A stretch of 64,000 bases of DNA, from the NCBI RefSeq assembly GCF_003049085.1, contig NZ_PIQX01000001.1, positions 369,191 to 433,190 on the forward strand, written 5' to 3'. This document shows positions 9,088-17,308 of the stretch, piece by piece. Position numbers and translations under genes: made by a program. Within the stretch, counting starts at the first letter, position 1, and each line of letters begins with the position of its first letter. Source of the stretch: Campylobacter concisus. GTDB lineage: Bacteria; Campylobacterota; Campylobacteria; Campylobacterales; Campylobacteraceae. The notes under the pieces were generated by a model, which was not told where the DNA came from, ran no database searches, and saw only the letters and a program-made list of their open reading frames with translations.

Positions 9088-9183
9088 AATTTTAAAACAA
9101 GAAAGATATAAAAATTTCTTTTGCTTTTATTGCTTTTAATAAATTTCTCTAATTACAAAGTCTTTAATGCTCTTAAAATACTT

Positions 9184-9684
9184 TTAGTTTCTAATAGCAA
9201 TTAAATTATAAATGGAAAATCTAAACTGATCAAAAAGATTTAAGTCTTTAATATTTTTAGAAGTTATCTCTTTGTCATCTTTGTAGTTTTTTCCGCCTAA
9301 AAAGAGCAGACAAATAAGCGGGGTAACATAATTAAATCTTAAGAAAAGCGCTACGATACAATGAAAAAAGCCGTAGTTATATCTGATACAAACATAAAAA
9401 CCATAAATTATATAAGCTATCATTAGAATCAAAAAAGCATAGAATATAAAGCCTAAACCAACATAATCTGAAATATTTAAAAAGCTACAAACTAAAATAA
9501 AAGTACCTACCAAAGCAGGTAATATAATGATTGGAAAAATTAGATGAAGTCCGATTAGATCAAATTTACTCGCATAAACCTTTATGTTATATCTACCTGC
9601 AGGAATTATCAAAAATATAGGCAATACGATTGAAAAGAGAATAAGAAATATCACATACATAGAATCAATATCATAAGAACTCAT
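9184..9684 (-). CDS. Unrecognised multi-pass membrane protein
   Basis: I do not recognise this 166-residue protein. It has about four hydrophobic segments (near residues 8-26, 44-68, 74-98 and 105-125), one charged loop, and a polar C-terminal 35 residues. There is no signal peptide and no motif I can name. It lies 54 bases downstream of the small protein at 9739-10170 in the same direction, so it may be the last gene of the ccsBA transcript, and it converges on the penicillin-binding protein gene. The 96-base gap at 9088-9183 contains only a weak hairpin with a T-rich stretch. It could be a strain-specific gene. Confidence 0.6.
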   Translation of the reverse strand: MSSYDIDSMYVIFLILFSIVLPIFLIIPAGRYNIKVYASKFDLIGLHLIFPIIILPALVGTFILVCSFLNISDYVGLGFIFYAFLILMIAYIIYGFYVCIRYNYGFFHCIVALFLRFNYVTPLICLLFLGGKNYKDDKEITSKNIKDLNLFDQFRFSIYNLIAIRN

Positions 9685-9738
9685 TTTTATACCAAATTTA
9701 ATTTTAAGATATTTTAACTACACTTTTTTTGAATAAAT

Positions 9739-10170
9739 TTATCTACGATTTTTACGATTTTCTATGCCAATTTTCTCACTCTCTTCTATTTCAACAATGT
9801 AGCTTGGATTTTTCTTTTTAGCCTCTTTGTCTAAAAAACTAATGAGCTTTGCATCAGAATTTTTATGAGAGCAGATTAAAATTATAAAATTTATATAGTT
9901 GTTTGCCTCTTTTGGCATGACTTGGTTATTTTTAGCTGGTATACTAAAATTTCCTACAAAAATTTGAATAAGTTCGAAAAGCTCGTTTTTACTTAGGCTA
10001 TTATCACCGGCAAGCTTTTCAAGCTTTTCGATTGTTATCTCTTCTTTTTCTAATGCAAGCTCCTTTATTTCGGCGCTATAATCTCTATTTCTTAAAAGTA
10101 GATAGATTAACGCGCAAATTGCAATTAATAGCAATACAATAAAGAAAACTATTAAACCTTTTATTAGCAT
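9739..10170 (-). CDS. Small anchored protein downstream of ccsBA
   Basis: A 143-residue protein with one N-terminal membrane segment (about residues 5-27) and a soluble remainder of acidic and basic helices, ending in a basic tail. The start codon follows the ccsBA stop directly with no gap, so it is very likely co-translated with the cytochrome c synthase. No CxxC, haem or metal motif is visible. Position suggests a role in cytochrome c maturation or in the same membrane site, but that is only inference from neighbourhood. Confidence 0.7.
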   Translation of the reverse strand: MLIKGLIVFFIVLLLIAICALIYLLLRNRDYSAEIKELALEKEEITIEKLEKLAGDNSLSKNELFELIQIFVGNFSIPAKNNQVMPKEANNYINFIILICSHKNSDAKLISFLDKEAKKKNPSYIVEIEESEKIGIENRKNRR

Positions 10171-13100
10171 CTAAAGCCTTGAGCAAAGTGAGCGCTTTGT
10201 AAATGCTAAAACACTCATAAGCACCATTATTACGATACTAATCCAGACAAAATCAGGCACTGGTAATGGATCGCCAGCTGCATACGAGTGCATGCCAGCT
10301 AAATAAAAATTTACGCCAAAATAAGTCATAATAATCGACCAATAAGCAAAGAATGAAGCCACCGCAAATGCATACTGGTTATTTAGCTTTGGAATAAATC
10401 TTATATGAAGAACTGCAGCATAAACAAGTATCGAAACTAGCGCCCAAGTCTCCTTGCTGTCCCAGCCCCAATATCTGCCCCAACTCTCGTTCGCCCAAAC
10501 ACCGCCCAGGAAATTTCCAAGAGTAAGTAAACTAAGTCCTAGTATCATAGCCATCTCATTTATGCGGGTGGCTTCGAGGATATTGCGAGAAATTTCTGGA
10601 TTTGGTTTTTTCTTATTTTGCAAAATGATAAGCAATAGTGTAAAGCCACCAAGTAACGCGCAAAGCCCTAAAAATCCATAACTTGCAGTAATAACAGAAA
10701 CGTGTATTGTTAGCCAGTAGCTTTGAAGCACTGGCACAAGTGTAGTGATCTGCGGATCCATCCAGCTAAGGTGCGCAACAAACAATGTAACACCAGCCAA
10801 TATAGACGTAAGAGCAAGAGCGATAGGGCTACGTTTTGCAAAGACGATACCAGAAAATCCTAGAGCCCAAGCGATATAGACCATTGATTCATAAGCGTTA
10901 CTCCAAGGCGCATGCTCAGCAATGTACCAACGAAGCCCAAGCCCAACAGTATGAGCAAGAAAAGCTAGTAAATTTATAGCATATACGATCTTTACAATAC
11001 CGTTCATAGTAACTCTTGTAAGCAACCATTGAACCACATAGCCCAAAAAGACAAGCAATTTTGCTATATTCTTTACAACTCCTTTTCCTTTAAATTTTGG
11101 AATTGATATATTTACAGTTCTATCTATTTGACCTTTTGGAATTAACATTTTGATAAATACAAAAAACAAAAGCACAAGGCCTGTTAAAAGATAAACCGGT
11201 GTCAATCGCTCAAAAATTTGAATTTTATTAAACAAAATTTCTATATTTATCTTTTCTTCACTAGGCATTACAGCAGAGCCATACTTTTGCTGATAGGCTG
11301 AAATTTTATCAAGTGCAGCATCAGCCTTGCTCCAATCATTATCTTTTGTTGCCGCATCAACTGCTGCAAAATACTCTCTCATCATATTAATGACTAGATC
11401 GGCCTCTTTAGGCGGAAAGTACATCATTGCACTAGCAGGCGAATACCAAGAGTTTGATGGATCATCTTGTTTTGGAAAAATTTTAAAAATTTCACCAATA
11501 AATATCATATAAAAAACATTCAATCTCTCATCGATCTTGATTACGTCTTTATCAAACGTATTGCGCGATCCAGGGTGCTTGCGATTAGCAATTTCGGCAA
11601 ATTTTGTGAGTTTATATTCACTTCCGCCATCTTTTGTGGCTCTAAAAAAATCATTAAAACTTGCATACTTTGCATTTTCATCTATGCCAAGCTCTTTTTT
11701 TAGCTCCTTACTTTGTCCAAGTGAGATAATTTTTTCACTTCGCCAAAAATCAGGCGTTACCATTATTGAAAGCGTCGCTTGGTTTGAATTTAGACCACCT
11801 ATACTCTCGCCTCTGTGAATTTTGTTTAAAACCTCTTTACTAAGCGTATCAAATGGCTTCATTCTACCATCTGAGCTTTGCACAATAAGTCTAGAAAGCT
11901 TTTGTGTGTGCTCTTTGCTGATATTAGGTAAAAAGTCTTCAGCCTTTAATGAGCTAAAATTCAAACTTAAAAGCATAATGGCAATGATAGCAACAACCTT
12001 TTTACCACCTTTTGTTGATTCATTGTCGATTAACTTAGCTAGCTTTCTAAAACGACTACCAGGATTTACAACATTTAACACAAAGCCAAATCCAAGCAAA
12101 AAGTAGCCAATATAAGTTGGTATCTTGCCTGGATCTTTATTGACAGAGAGAATGGTTCCTTTTTCATCTGTATCGTATGAACTCTGGAAGAATCTATAGC
12201 CATCATAGTCAAGCACATGATTCATATAAATTTTATAGTCAAGCCCCGACATGTTTGTATCATCTTTTACAATAACTTCACTTGAATAGCTCATAGGCGA
12301 ATTTGAGCCAGGATATCTTTTAAGCTCAAAGTCTTTTAAGTATAAGCTAAACGGAAGTTTAACTTGCTGTGCGCCCCATGAAGCATTAAATTTTTGTCCA
12401 GCCACAGCCAAGCGTGAAGGCTCTGTTAGGTTATAAAAAATATGCATCTCTTTACTCTCGCCTTTATAATTTAATTCAGCTATCAAGGCGTTAAATTCGC
12501 TATCTTTTGTGCTAACTAGCTTTCTTAAAGCATGAGTCGAAACTAATCTTGGAGCAAAATTTATATTTGAAATAGTATAAAGACTGCCCATGCCAAAATC
12601 ATTTACACTACCAGCTTTTAACTCAGTTTTTGAGCTATCACTCATTGTAAATTTTGAAAGATCAGTATTTGAAGTAACTGTGAAATTTCCGTCCACTAAT
12701 TTAAAAAGCACATATTTTTTACTCTCATCTGGCTTAGCATTAAAGATAAAACTAATATCTGCAACTCTTGCTTCCTCTTCTTCTAACAAGAAGATTTCTT
12801 CACTTTCACTCTCGTTTGAAACCACAAATTCCACTACTGGTTGCCCGTTTTTATCATCCACAAACTTATAACTTGCATTTGGCACAAATTCTTTAAATTT
12901 TAAATTAGCTTCATTATCTGCTATTTTTAGCTTTAGATCAAAACCTTTTTTTGCATCAGAAATTCCTAGTGGCAAAGCAGCGCTTATCTCTTCTCCATTA
13001 TCGTTTAATGCGGTTAAATTTAAATAGGATATTTTTGTCGTAACGATATTTGACTGAGTTTTTTCTCTTATATGCATATCAGCCTCAAAGCCAAGATATC

Positions 13101-13386
13101 TTGTTATACCAGCACCGATTAAGATAACGATAAAACCAAGGTGAAAGGTAAGCGAAGGGAGTTTTTTGGGATCGATTAAGTTGTATCTAAAGATATTATA
13201 GGTCAAATTTATACCAAGAAGTAGTTGAATTAGCGCAAACCAGCTGGCACCATAAACATAGTACCATGCAGCTTCTGTACTAGTTTTACTTTCTATTATC
13301 GTAGCGGCTCCGCTAGCTATGGCAAAGATTATCATCAAAATGATAGCTGAGCCCATACTTAAAAATAATGATTTTGGATTTAACAT
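10171..13386 (-). CDS. ccsBA: Fused cytochrome c synthase CcsBA (system II)
   Basis: A 1071-residue fusion of ResB/CcsB (N-terminal half) and CcsA (C-terminal half), which exports haem and attaches it to CxxCH motifs of periplasmic cytochromes c. The N-terminal half has several membrane spans, one HLGF histidine site, and a large periplasmic domain. The C-terminal half contains the haem-handling WWD-type motif GRYWGWDSKETWALV (about residues 970-985) flanked by histidines in VGLGLRW, VAHLSWMDP and HIRFIPK. Single-chain CcsBA is characteristic of Campylobacter, Helicobacter and Wolinella. It follows a c-type cytochrome gene by 45 bases. Confidence 0.96.
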   Translation of the reverse strand: MLNPKSLFLSMGSAIILMIIFAIASGAATIIESKTSTEAAWYYVYGASWFALIQLLLGINLTYNIFRYNLIDPKKLPSLTFHLGFIVILIGAGITRYLGFEADMHIREKTQSNIVTTKISYLNLTALNDNGEEISAALPLGISDAKKGFDLKLKIADNEANLKFKEFVPNASYKFVDDKNGQPVVEFVVSNESESEEIFLLEEEEARVADISFIFNAKPDESKKYVLFKLVDGNFTVTSNTDLSKFTMSDSSKTELKAGSVNDFGMGSLYTISNINFAPRLVSTHALRKLVSTKDSEFNALIAELNYKGESKEMHIFYNLTEPSRLAVAGQKFNASWGAQQVKLPFSLYLKDFELKRYPGSNSPMSYSSEVIVKDDTNMSGLDYKIYMNHVLDYDGYRFFQSSYDTDEKGTILSVNKDPGKIPTYIGYFLLGFGFVLNVVNPGSRFRKLAKLIDNESTKGGKKVVAIIAIMLLSLNFSSLKAEDFLPNISKEHTQKLSRLIVQSSDGRMKPFDTLSKEVLNKIHRGESIGGLNSNQATLSIMVTPDFWRSEKIISLGQSKELKKELGIDENAKYASFNDFFRATKDGGSEYKLTKFAEIANRKHPGSRNTFDKDVIKIDERLNVFYMIFIGEIFKIFPKQDDPSNSWYSPASAMMYFPPKEADLVINMMREYFAAVDAATKDNDWSKADAALDKISAYQQKYGSAVMPSEEKINIEILFNKIQIFERLTPVYLLTGLVLLFFVFIKMLIPKGQIDRTVNISIPKFKGKGVVKNIAKLLVFLGYVVQWLLTRVTMNGIVKIVYAINLLAFLAHTVGLGLRWYIAEHAPWSNAYESMVYIAWALGFSGIVFAKRSPIALALTSILAGVTLFVAHLSWMDPQITTLVPVLQSYWLTIHVSVITASYGFLGLCALLGGFTLLLIILQNKKKPNPEISRNILEATRINEMAMILGLSLLTLGNFLGGVWANESWGRYWGWDSKETWALVSILVYAAVLHIRFIPKLNNQYAFAVASFFAYWSIIMTYFGVNFYLAGMHSYAAGDPLPVPDFVWISIVIMVLMSVLAFTKRSLCSRL

Positions 13387-13431
13387 CTGCTTCCTTTTAT
13401 TTATATTATGACAAAGCCACCAAAGTGAAAA

Positions 13432-13989
13432 TTATCTTAAATAACTGCCTTGCTTTGTTTGAGTAGAGACCGGTTTGTTTTCATTTGTGTCTTGTTCAGC
13501 AAATGCATCTTTGCCTTTTAGATAGGCAAGAATCGCACCAAGGTCATTATTTGAAAGAATTTTGGCTTGGTTTTGCATTACATTTTTACCGCTTCCACCA
13601 AAACTTGAGTCACTTCTATAAGAGATGATGCTATCTTCAATATCCTTAGCATCCATATTTTTTAGAGGCGTTGAACCAAATGGCCTTTTATCAGCATTTT
13701 CACCATGACAGCTAGCACATTGCTTTTCATAAAGTTCCTTACCTAAAGAAACACTATATCTGCCCTTTCTATCAACACCTAATTTTAAAATTCTATTATC
13801 TTTATAGCGTCTTGGATCTTCATCAACGTAAACATTTACTTTTTCATTTCTATCATTAGCCTGCTTTTTTGCCATTTCAGCAAGTTCTTTACCAAACTCA
13901 CCACGAGCTTCTATATAGTAGACTTGTGAAGCTGCAAAGGCATTTGCCACCAAAAAACACGCCAAAAAAGAAATTTTAATACTTTTCAT
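13432..13989 (-). CDS. Periplasmic mono-haem c-type cytochrome
   Basis: A 185-residue exported protein: signal peptide (cleavage near ANAFA-AS, residue 20), a 70-residue lysine-rich N-terminal region of unknown fold, then a class I cytochrome domain with CASCHGENAD (haem attachment, about residues 92-101) and a likely axial methionine in KNVMQNQAKI. The C-terminal tail is polar. It is transcribed just ahead of ccsBA, the enzyme that would attach its haem. Its electron partner cannot be told from the sequence. Confidence 0.88.
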   Translation of the reverse strand: MKSIKISFLACFLVANAFAASQVYYIEARGEFGKELAEMAKKQANDRNEKVNVYVDEDPRRYKDNRILKLGVDRKGRYSVSLGKELYEKQCASCHGENADKRPFGSTPLKNMDAKDIEDSIISYRSDSSFGGSGKNVMQNQAKILSNNDLGAILAYLKGKDAFAEQDTNENKPVSTQTKQGSYLR

Positions 13990-14021
13990 AACTTTCCTTA
14001 AAATTTTGCTCTAAATTTAAA

Positions 14022-14053
14022 AATCCCGGATCAGATTGCTCCGACCCGGGATT
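14022..14053 (-). terminator. Rho-independent terminator of the porin gene
   Basis: A 32-base inverted repeat: AATCCCGG at 14022-14029 pairs with CCGGGATT at 14046-14053, and on the minus strand the stem extends to 14 pairs (two G-U) closed by a GCAA tetraloop, followed by TTTTT. It begins about 30 bases past the porin stop. Confidence 0.9.
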
Positions 14054-14081
14054 ATATCATAAGTTGATTAATGAGCTACGA

Positions 14082-15329
14082 TTAGAATGAGTATTTAGCC
14101 TCAAATCTGAATTTATCTTCTTTTGTCTTCTCATCACTAGGTAATTTGTGAGTTTGGAAAGAATAGAATGAGCTAAATGTTAGCTTTTTGTTGTATTGGT
14201 AAGCAAATCTTGGAACAAATTCTTCTATTTTCTCTTTTGTATCTTGATTATTTGCTCCTGCAGTTTTTATATTACCTTTTACATAATCCAAACCAACTGT
14301 AAATTTATCAAATGTATATGCACTTGTTGCATAGAAAAAGTTACCTTTACCTTCTGTAAGCGTCCAATCAAATACATCTTCACCAGCATCTATTAGAGAA
14401 CCTTGATCTTCAAAACTAAATGATGTTGCGCCCTTATCTTGAACTTTCCAACCTATATAACCAGCAGATAAATCAAGACCAAATAGTGAAGCTGAAAGTT
14501 CACCAGCATAGAAGTTACCATCATTGTATTTATCACCATGTGATGAATATACATGTTTTTTTGCTTCTTTATCAGCTGAGCTATTTACGTAGTTGATTCT
14601 ACCACCTAAGCTAATATCATCATTAATAGCAAAATTTGCTGAAACATCAGCTGCAAGTAGGTCAGCTAGATTTGTTAGGCTAGCATACCATAGTTGGAAG
14701 TTAATAGGATCATATGAGCCAGCGATACCAGCTGCATATAGATTTCCGACATCATAACTACTTAGATAGCTGGTTACCTTATATAAATCACCATCACTTT
14801 CAGTATCATCACCTTCAATAGCATCAAAAGCTAAAGCTGTTAGAGTAAGACCTTCTATATCTTCATTTACTACTCTTACGCCAGTACCGATAGCATCATC
14901 AGTAAAGTATGAGCCGATCTCTTGTTTACCAGCTGTTATAGTAGTGTTGCCAGCTTTATAGCCAAGATAGAACTGATGAACTTTAAATGGATCAGTTGTA
15001 TTAGTTTTATCTGTTCCTGCGCCTGCATTATCGCCTGAGCCATCAGTAGCATTATATCTTAAACCGATAACTCCAAAGAAGTTATCATCGATAGCAGCTT
15101 TAAAATTTGCGATCATTTTAAAGTTATGACCATCGCCATCGTTAGTTCCATTCTTTTTTGAAACATTATCTTGTGACTTCTTGTATTCATGAGTATGAGT
15201 ATATCTATATCTTGCAAATCCTGAAAGATCTACATTTTTTATAGCTTCTTCAAGTGGAGTAGCACTTGCTACACTTGAAAATGCACCTAAAGCAACCAAA
15301 GTGGCTAAACTAATTTTTGTTAGTTTCAT
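14082..15329 (-). CDS. porA: Major outer membrane porin (MOMP family)
   Basis: A 415-residue beta-barrel porin for diffusion of small solutes. The signal peptide MKLTKISLATLVALGAFSSV ends near residue 23; the mature protein starts with TPLEEAIKNVDLSGFARYRY, the typical MOMP N-terminus, and ends in an aromatic KYSF residue as expected for barrel assembly. Alternating amphipathic strands with aromatic girdles continue throughout. I choose the ATG at 15329, which is preceded by AAAAGGAGAAAAA; the frame is open 18 codons further, but that would place the promoter -10 box inside the gene. The gene is monocistronic between a clear promoter and terminator. Confidence 0.93.
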   Translation of the reverse strand: MKLTKISLATLVALGAFSSVASATPLEEAIKNVDLSGFARYRYTHTHEYKKSQDNVSKKNGTNDGDGHNFKMIANFKAAIDDNFFGVIGLRYNATDGSGDNAGAGTDKTNTTDPFKVHQFYLGYKAGNTTITAGKQEIGSYFTDDAIGTGVRVVNEDIEGLTLTALAFDAIEGDDTESDGDLYKVTSYLSSYDVGNLYAAGIAGSYDPINFQLWYASLTNLADLLAADVSANFAINDDISLGGRINYVNSSADKEAKKHVYSSHGDKYNDGNFYAGELSASLFGLDLSAGYIGWKVQDKGATSFSFEDQGSLIDAGEDVFDWTLTEGKGNFFYATSAYTFDKFTVGLDYVKGNIKTAGANNQDTKEKIEEFVPRFAYQYNKKLTFSSFYSFQTHKLPSDEKTKEDKFRFEAKYSF

Positions 15330-15359
15330 TTTTTCTCCTTTTAAGGTTTTGTGCTGACG

Positions 15360-15365
15360 ATTATA
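15360..15365 (-). promoter_or_regulatory. -10 box of the porin promoter
   Basis: TATAAT on the minus strand, within TTGATTATAATC, about 30 bases upstream of the porin ATG, giving a short leader. The region at about -35 is T-rich, as usual in Campylobacter housekeeping promoters. Confidence 0.7.
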
Positions 15366-15407
15366 ATCAATAAAATTTAACATGAAGCTTAAAATTTTTA
15401 ATTTCAG

Positions 15408-15424
15408 TTACCGATCGTTTACCG
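15408..15424. promoter_or_regulatory. Repeated TTACCG element upstream of the porin
   Basis: TTACCG occurs at 15408-15413 and again at 15419-15424, exactly 11 bases apart, so both copies would lie on the same DNA face about 50-60 bases upstream of the porin -10 box. This is the usual layout for tandem binding of a response-regulator dimer. No regulator is assigned. Confidence 0.35.
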
Positions 15425-15499
15425 TAATTAATCAAAAATAGATAAAAGTTGATAATTTTAAATAAAACAAGGACAAAATTTTAAAGGAGTAAAAAGAAA

Positions 15500-15522
15500 A
15501 AGGGGCTGTTGCTTTGCCCCTT
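15500..15522 (-). terminator. Rho-independent terminator of the lipoprotein gene
   Basis: AAGGGGC at 15500-15506 pairs with GCCCCTT at 15516-15522; on the minus strand it is followed by TTTCTTTTT. It lies about 60 bases past the stop of the lipoprotein gene and upstream of the porin promoter, isolating the two units. Confidence 0.88.
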
Positions 15523-15584
15523 AAAAGGAGTTCTAGTTTTGATTGCTGTTGAAATTATATAAGCAAGCAGTAAATCAACGGTAA

Positions 15585-16022
15585 TTAAAAAGAAATTTTT
15601 TCCTCTTTTGGCACTTCGATATTTGTTTTTACATTTTTTCTTTTAATAATCACTTCATTTTGTGGCTTTTTTATACCATTATATAAGCCACTAGAGCTAC
15701 CTTCTTTTATAAGAAGCATATCTATAAGCTTATCTGCATAAAAGGTCGCATAGACCAAGTCGCCTTTATCATAATAGTATTTACTTGCACAAAAATTTGC
15801 TTTATTAAGTTTATGGTTTTTTGTATCGCTCGCCACTATTTCATAGCAGTATTTTGAATCTTTATAAGTAACCTCTTTTATAAAACCTTTGATCGAGCTT
15901 TTTACTGGTGTATTTTGCATGACCTGTCTTGGCTGTTTTCGCACTGGTGGATTGTCCTCAAAAAATGAGCAACCCAAAAACATGATAGCAGTTGCCAGTG
16001 GAAGTAAAATTTTAGCTTTCAT
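15585..16022 (-). CDS. Lipoprotein of unknown function
   Basis: A 145-residue lipoprotein: signal MKAKILLPLATAIMFLGCSF with the lipid-modified cysteine at residue 18. The mature part begins with a proline-rich linker, then a compact beta-rich domain (about residues 45-115) containing KYCYEIV and NFCASKYYYDKGDLVYATFY, with two cysteines that could form a disulfide. A basic KRKNVK stretch is near the end. No named domain recognised. It has an ACTAAGGAGAATAG ribosome-binding region and its own terminator. Confidence 0.75.
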   Translation of the reverse strand: MKAKILLPLATAIMFLGCSFFEDNPPVRKQPRQVMQNTPVKSSIKGFIKEVTYKDSKYCYEIVASDTKNHKLNKANFCASKYYYDKGDLVYATFYADKLIDMLLIKEGSSSGLYNGIKKPQNEVIIKRKNVKTNIEVPKEEKISF

Positions 16023-16089
16023 CTATTCTCCTTAGTGTAAAACGGCGAAGTATAACTTTTAAGATTAAATAAATTTTGTGGGAAATTAA

Positions 16090-16144
16090 AGGCTCGTATC
16101 TAAATTTATATACACGATCACACAAATTTATCTTAGGCGAGCCT
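16090..16144. promoter_or_regulatory. Long imperfect inverted repeat, alternative to a terminator hairpin
   Basis: AGGCTCG at 16090-16096 pairs with CGAGCCT at 16138-16144, and inside it TAAATTT at 16101-16107 pairs with AAATTTA at 16124-16130. The right arm overlaps the short hairpin at 16133-16150, so the two structures exclude each other. It lies in the 133-base gap between the 195-residue protein and the lipoprotein gene. Confidence 0.4.
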
Positions 16145-16150
16145 GCCTAA
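16133..16150 (-). terminator. Short hairpin after the sigma-28 gene
   Basis: TTAGGC at 16133-16138 and GCCTAA at 16145-16150 form a six-pair stem starting six bases after the stop of the 195-residue protein. On the minus strand it is followed by GATAAATTT, a poor T-run, so termination may be incomplete. Confidence 0.45.
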
Positions 16151-16155
16151 AATAG

Positions 16156-16743
16156 TTAAGCTGAAACATTTAAAACGTTACCGCCAAGCTCGGCGATCTT
16201 TTTATCAAGTGTCTCAAGGGTCTTTTCAATAGTCTTTTGTGAAATTTCAGGAAGCTCACCTCCCCAAATTTTCTTCGCATCCTCAAAACCCTTTGCCACG
16301 CCCTCTCTACCAGCTTTTAGTTTTTCCACGTCATCACCTGCACCATTTAGCACAAAGCTAGCTATCCTCTCAGCCGTATTTGCGATACCAAAAAAACCAT
16401 TCTCACTAATAAGATCATTTGCCTCGTCACTACTTAACTCATTTAAAGATTTACCATTATAGCCGATACTTGCAAGATCAAGTCCTGATAAAATTTCTGA
16501 TAAATTTTTAGGCGCATTAAAGCTTAAGCCACCTTGGGCTAATAAATTTGAACTACTACTTTTAACGATCTCTTTTTGATACTGCAAAAAGTAGCTATTT
16601 GAAATATCTTTGGCTGTTAAATTTGTAATTTCAGACTCTTTTTTAGAGATATCCTTTTCATCTTTATGAAGTGAAATTTCTGATTTTACATTTTCTTTTA
16701 GGCTTGAACTATTATATGAGTTTGCGATTTGAGAAATCTTCAT
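16156..16743 (-). CDS. Uncharacterised protein under a sigma-28 promoter
   Basis: A 195-residue soluble protein with a polar, serine-rich N-terminal 60 residues and a conserved C-terminal part containing SENGFFGIANTAERIASFVL and a RIASFVLNGAGDDVEKLKAG run, then a WGGEL segment and a terminal helix ELGGNVLNVSA. I recall relatives in Campylobacter being labelled 'hydrogenase-4 component G', but nothing here (no cysteine cluster, no membrane span) supports a hydrogenase role. A TAAA-N15-GGCGATAT promoter directly upstream suggests co-expression with late flagellar genes; a flagellar co-expressed determinant or secreted protein is a better guess. Function unknown. Confidence 0.75.
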   Translation of the reverse strand: MKISQIANSYNSSSLKENVKSEISLHKDEKDISKKESEITNLTAKDISNSYFLQYQKEIVKSSSSNLLAQGGLSFNAPKNLSEILSGLDLASIGYNGKSLNELSSDEANDLISENGFFGIANTAERIASFVLNGAGDDVEKLKAGREGVAKGFEDAKKIWGGELPEISQKTIEKTLETLDKKIAELGGNVLNVSA

Positions 16744-16770
16744 TTTGGCTCCTTAAATTTTATAAAATCA

Positions 16771-16797
16771 ATATCGCCAAAAAGTAGAATTTATTTA
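16771..16797 (-). promoter_or_regulatory. Sigma-28 (FliA) promoter
   Basis: On the minus strand TAAA (16794-16797), 15 bases, then GGCGATAT (16771-16778). The FliA consensus is TAAA-N15-GCCGATAA, so spacing is exact and the CGAT core is intact. The start codon follows about 28 bases downstream of the -10 element, with AAGGAG between. Confidence 0.7.
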
Positions 16798-16802
16798 GAT
16801 AG

Positions 16803-16820
16803 AGCGGGAAAACTCCCGCT
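16803..16820 (-). terminator. Hairpin downstream of dps
   Basis: AGCGGGA at 16803-16809 pairs with TCCCGCT at 16814-16820 around a four-base loop, starting six bases past the dps stop. The minus-strand sequence after it is TCTATC rather than a T-run, so it is a GC-rich but imperfect terminator. It separates dps from the sigma-28 promoter. Confidence 0.65.
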
Positions 16821-16825
16821 AGTAG

Positions 16826-17260
16826 TTATTTGCTAAGTGTTGCGTTTAGCATCCAGATGGCTTTTTCAAATTTAGCTATTTGATCTTGTGCGTACATCTG
16901 AGTTGTTGTATCGCCTTCTGCAAGCTCGTCAAGCTTTTTAAACTCGCCCAAAAGGTGTTTATAATCGGCCAAGACGATCTCTAAAACCTCAGTTGGAGTA
17001 TAAATTTCTTTTGGCTCGTGTTTGATATGAGTAACTTTTGCTAGCTCCTCAGCCTTAACTATAGGTCTGCCACCAAGCATAAGAGCTCTCTCAGCTGCAT
17101 CGTCAAATATCTCACTCATGTCTTCATAAGCTTTTTCTGTGTATTCATGAACACTAAAAAATTGAATACCTTTTACATTCCAGTGAAGATCGTGAAATTT
17201 AATATAAAGTGCATTTGCATCAGCCTGAATAACATTTAATTGTAAAATAACTTTTGACAT
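16826..17260 (-). CDS. dps: Dps-family ferritin-like DNA-protection protein
   Basis: A 144-residue Dps: a dodecameric ferritin-like shell that oxidises Fe(II) with hydrogen peroxide, stores iron and limits oxidative damage. The inter-subunit ferroxidase ligands are visible in KFHDLHWNVKG (His near residue 26), SVHEYTEKAYEDMSEIFDD (His, Asp and Glu near residues 37-54). The fourth helix IAKFEKAIWMLNATLSK ends the protein. The N-terminus is short and not lysine-rich, so DNA binding by the tail is not expected. The gene has a good TATAAT box and operator-like repeats upstream, fitting iron or peroxide control. Confidence 0.95.
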   Translation of the reverse strand: MSKVILQLNVIQADANALYIKFHDLHWNVKGIQFFSVHEYTEKAYEDMSEIFDDAAERALMLGGRPIVKAEELAKVTHIKHEPKEIYTPTEVLEIVLADYKHLLGEFKKLDELAEGDTTTQMYAQDQIAKFEKAIWMLNATLSK

Positions 17261-17292
17261 TTTGTCTCCTTCTTTATTATAAATATGACGAA

Positions 17293-17298
17293 ATTATA
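17293..17298 (-). promoter_or_regulatory. -10 box of the dps promoter
   Basis: TATAAT on the minus strand in ATATATAATTTCG, about 33 bases upstream of the dps ATG. The ribosome-binding site AAGGAG lies between. Confidence 0.7.
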
Positions 17299-17308
17299 TA
17301 TAGCTAGA

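Noticed and set aside
15330..15383. An 18-codon N-terminal extension of the porin
   Set aside because: It has no ribosome-binding site, lies ahead of an excellent signal peptide, and would put the TATAAT box inside the gene.
16156..16743. Hydrogenase-4 component for the 195-residue protein
   Set aside because: No cysteine cluster, membrane segment or neighbouring hydrogenase genes support the label; the promoter points to flagellar co-expression.
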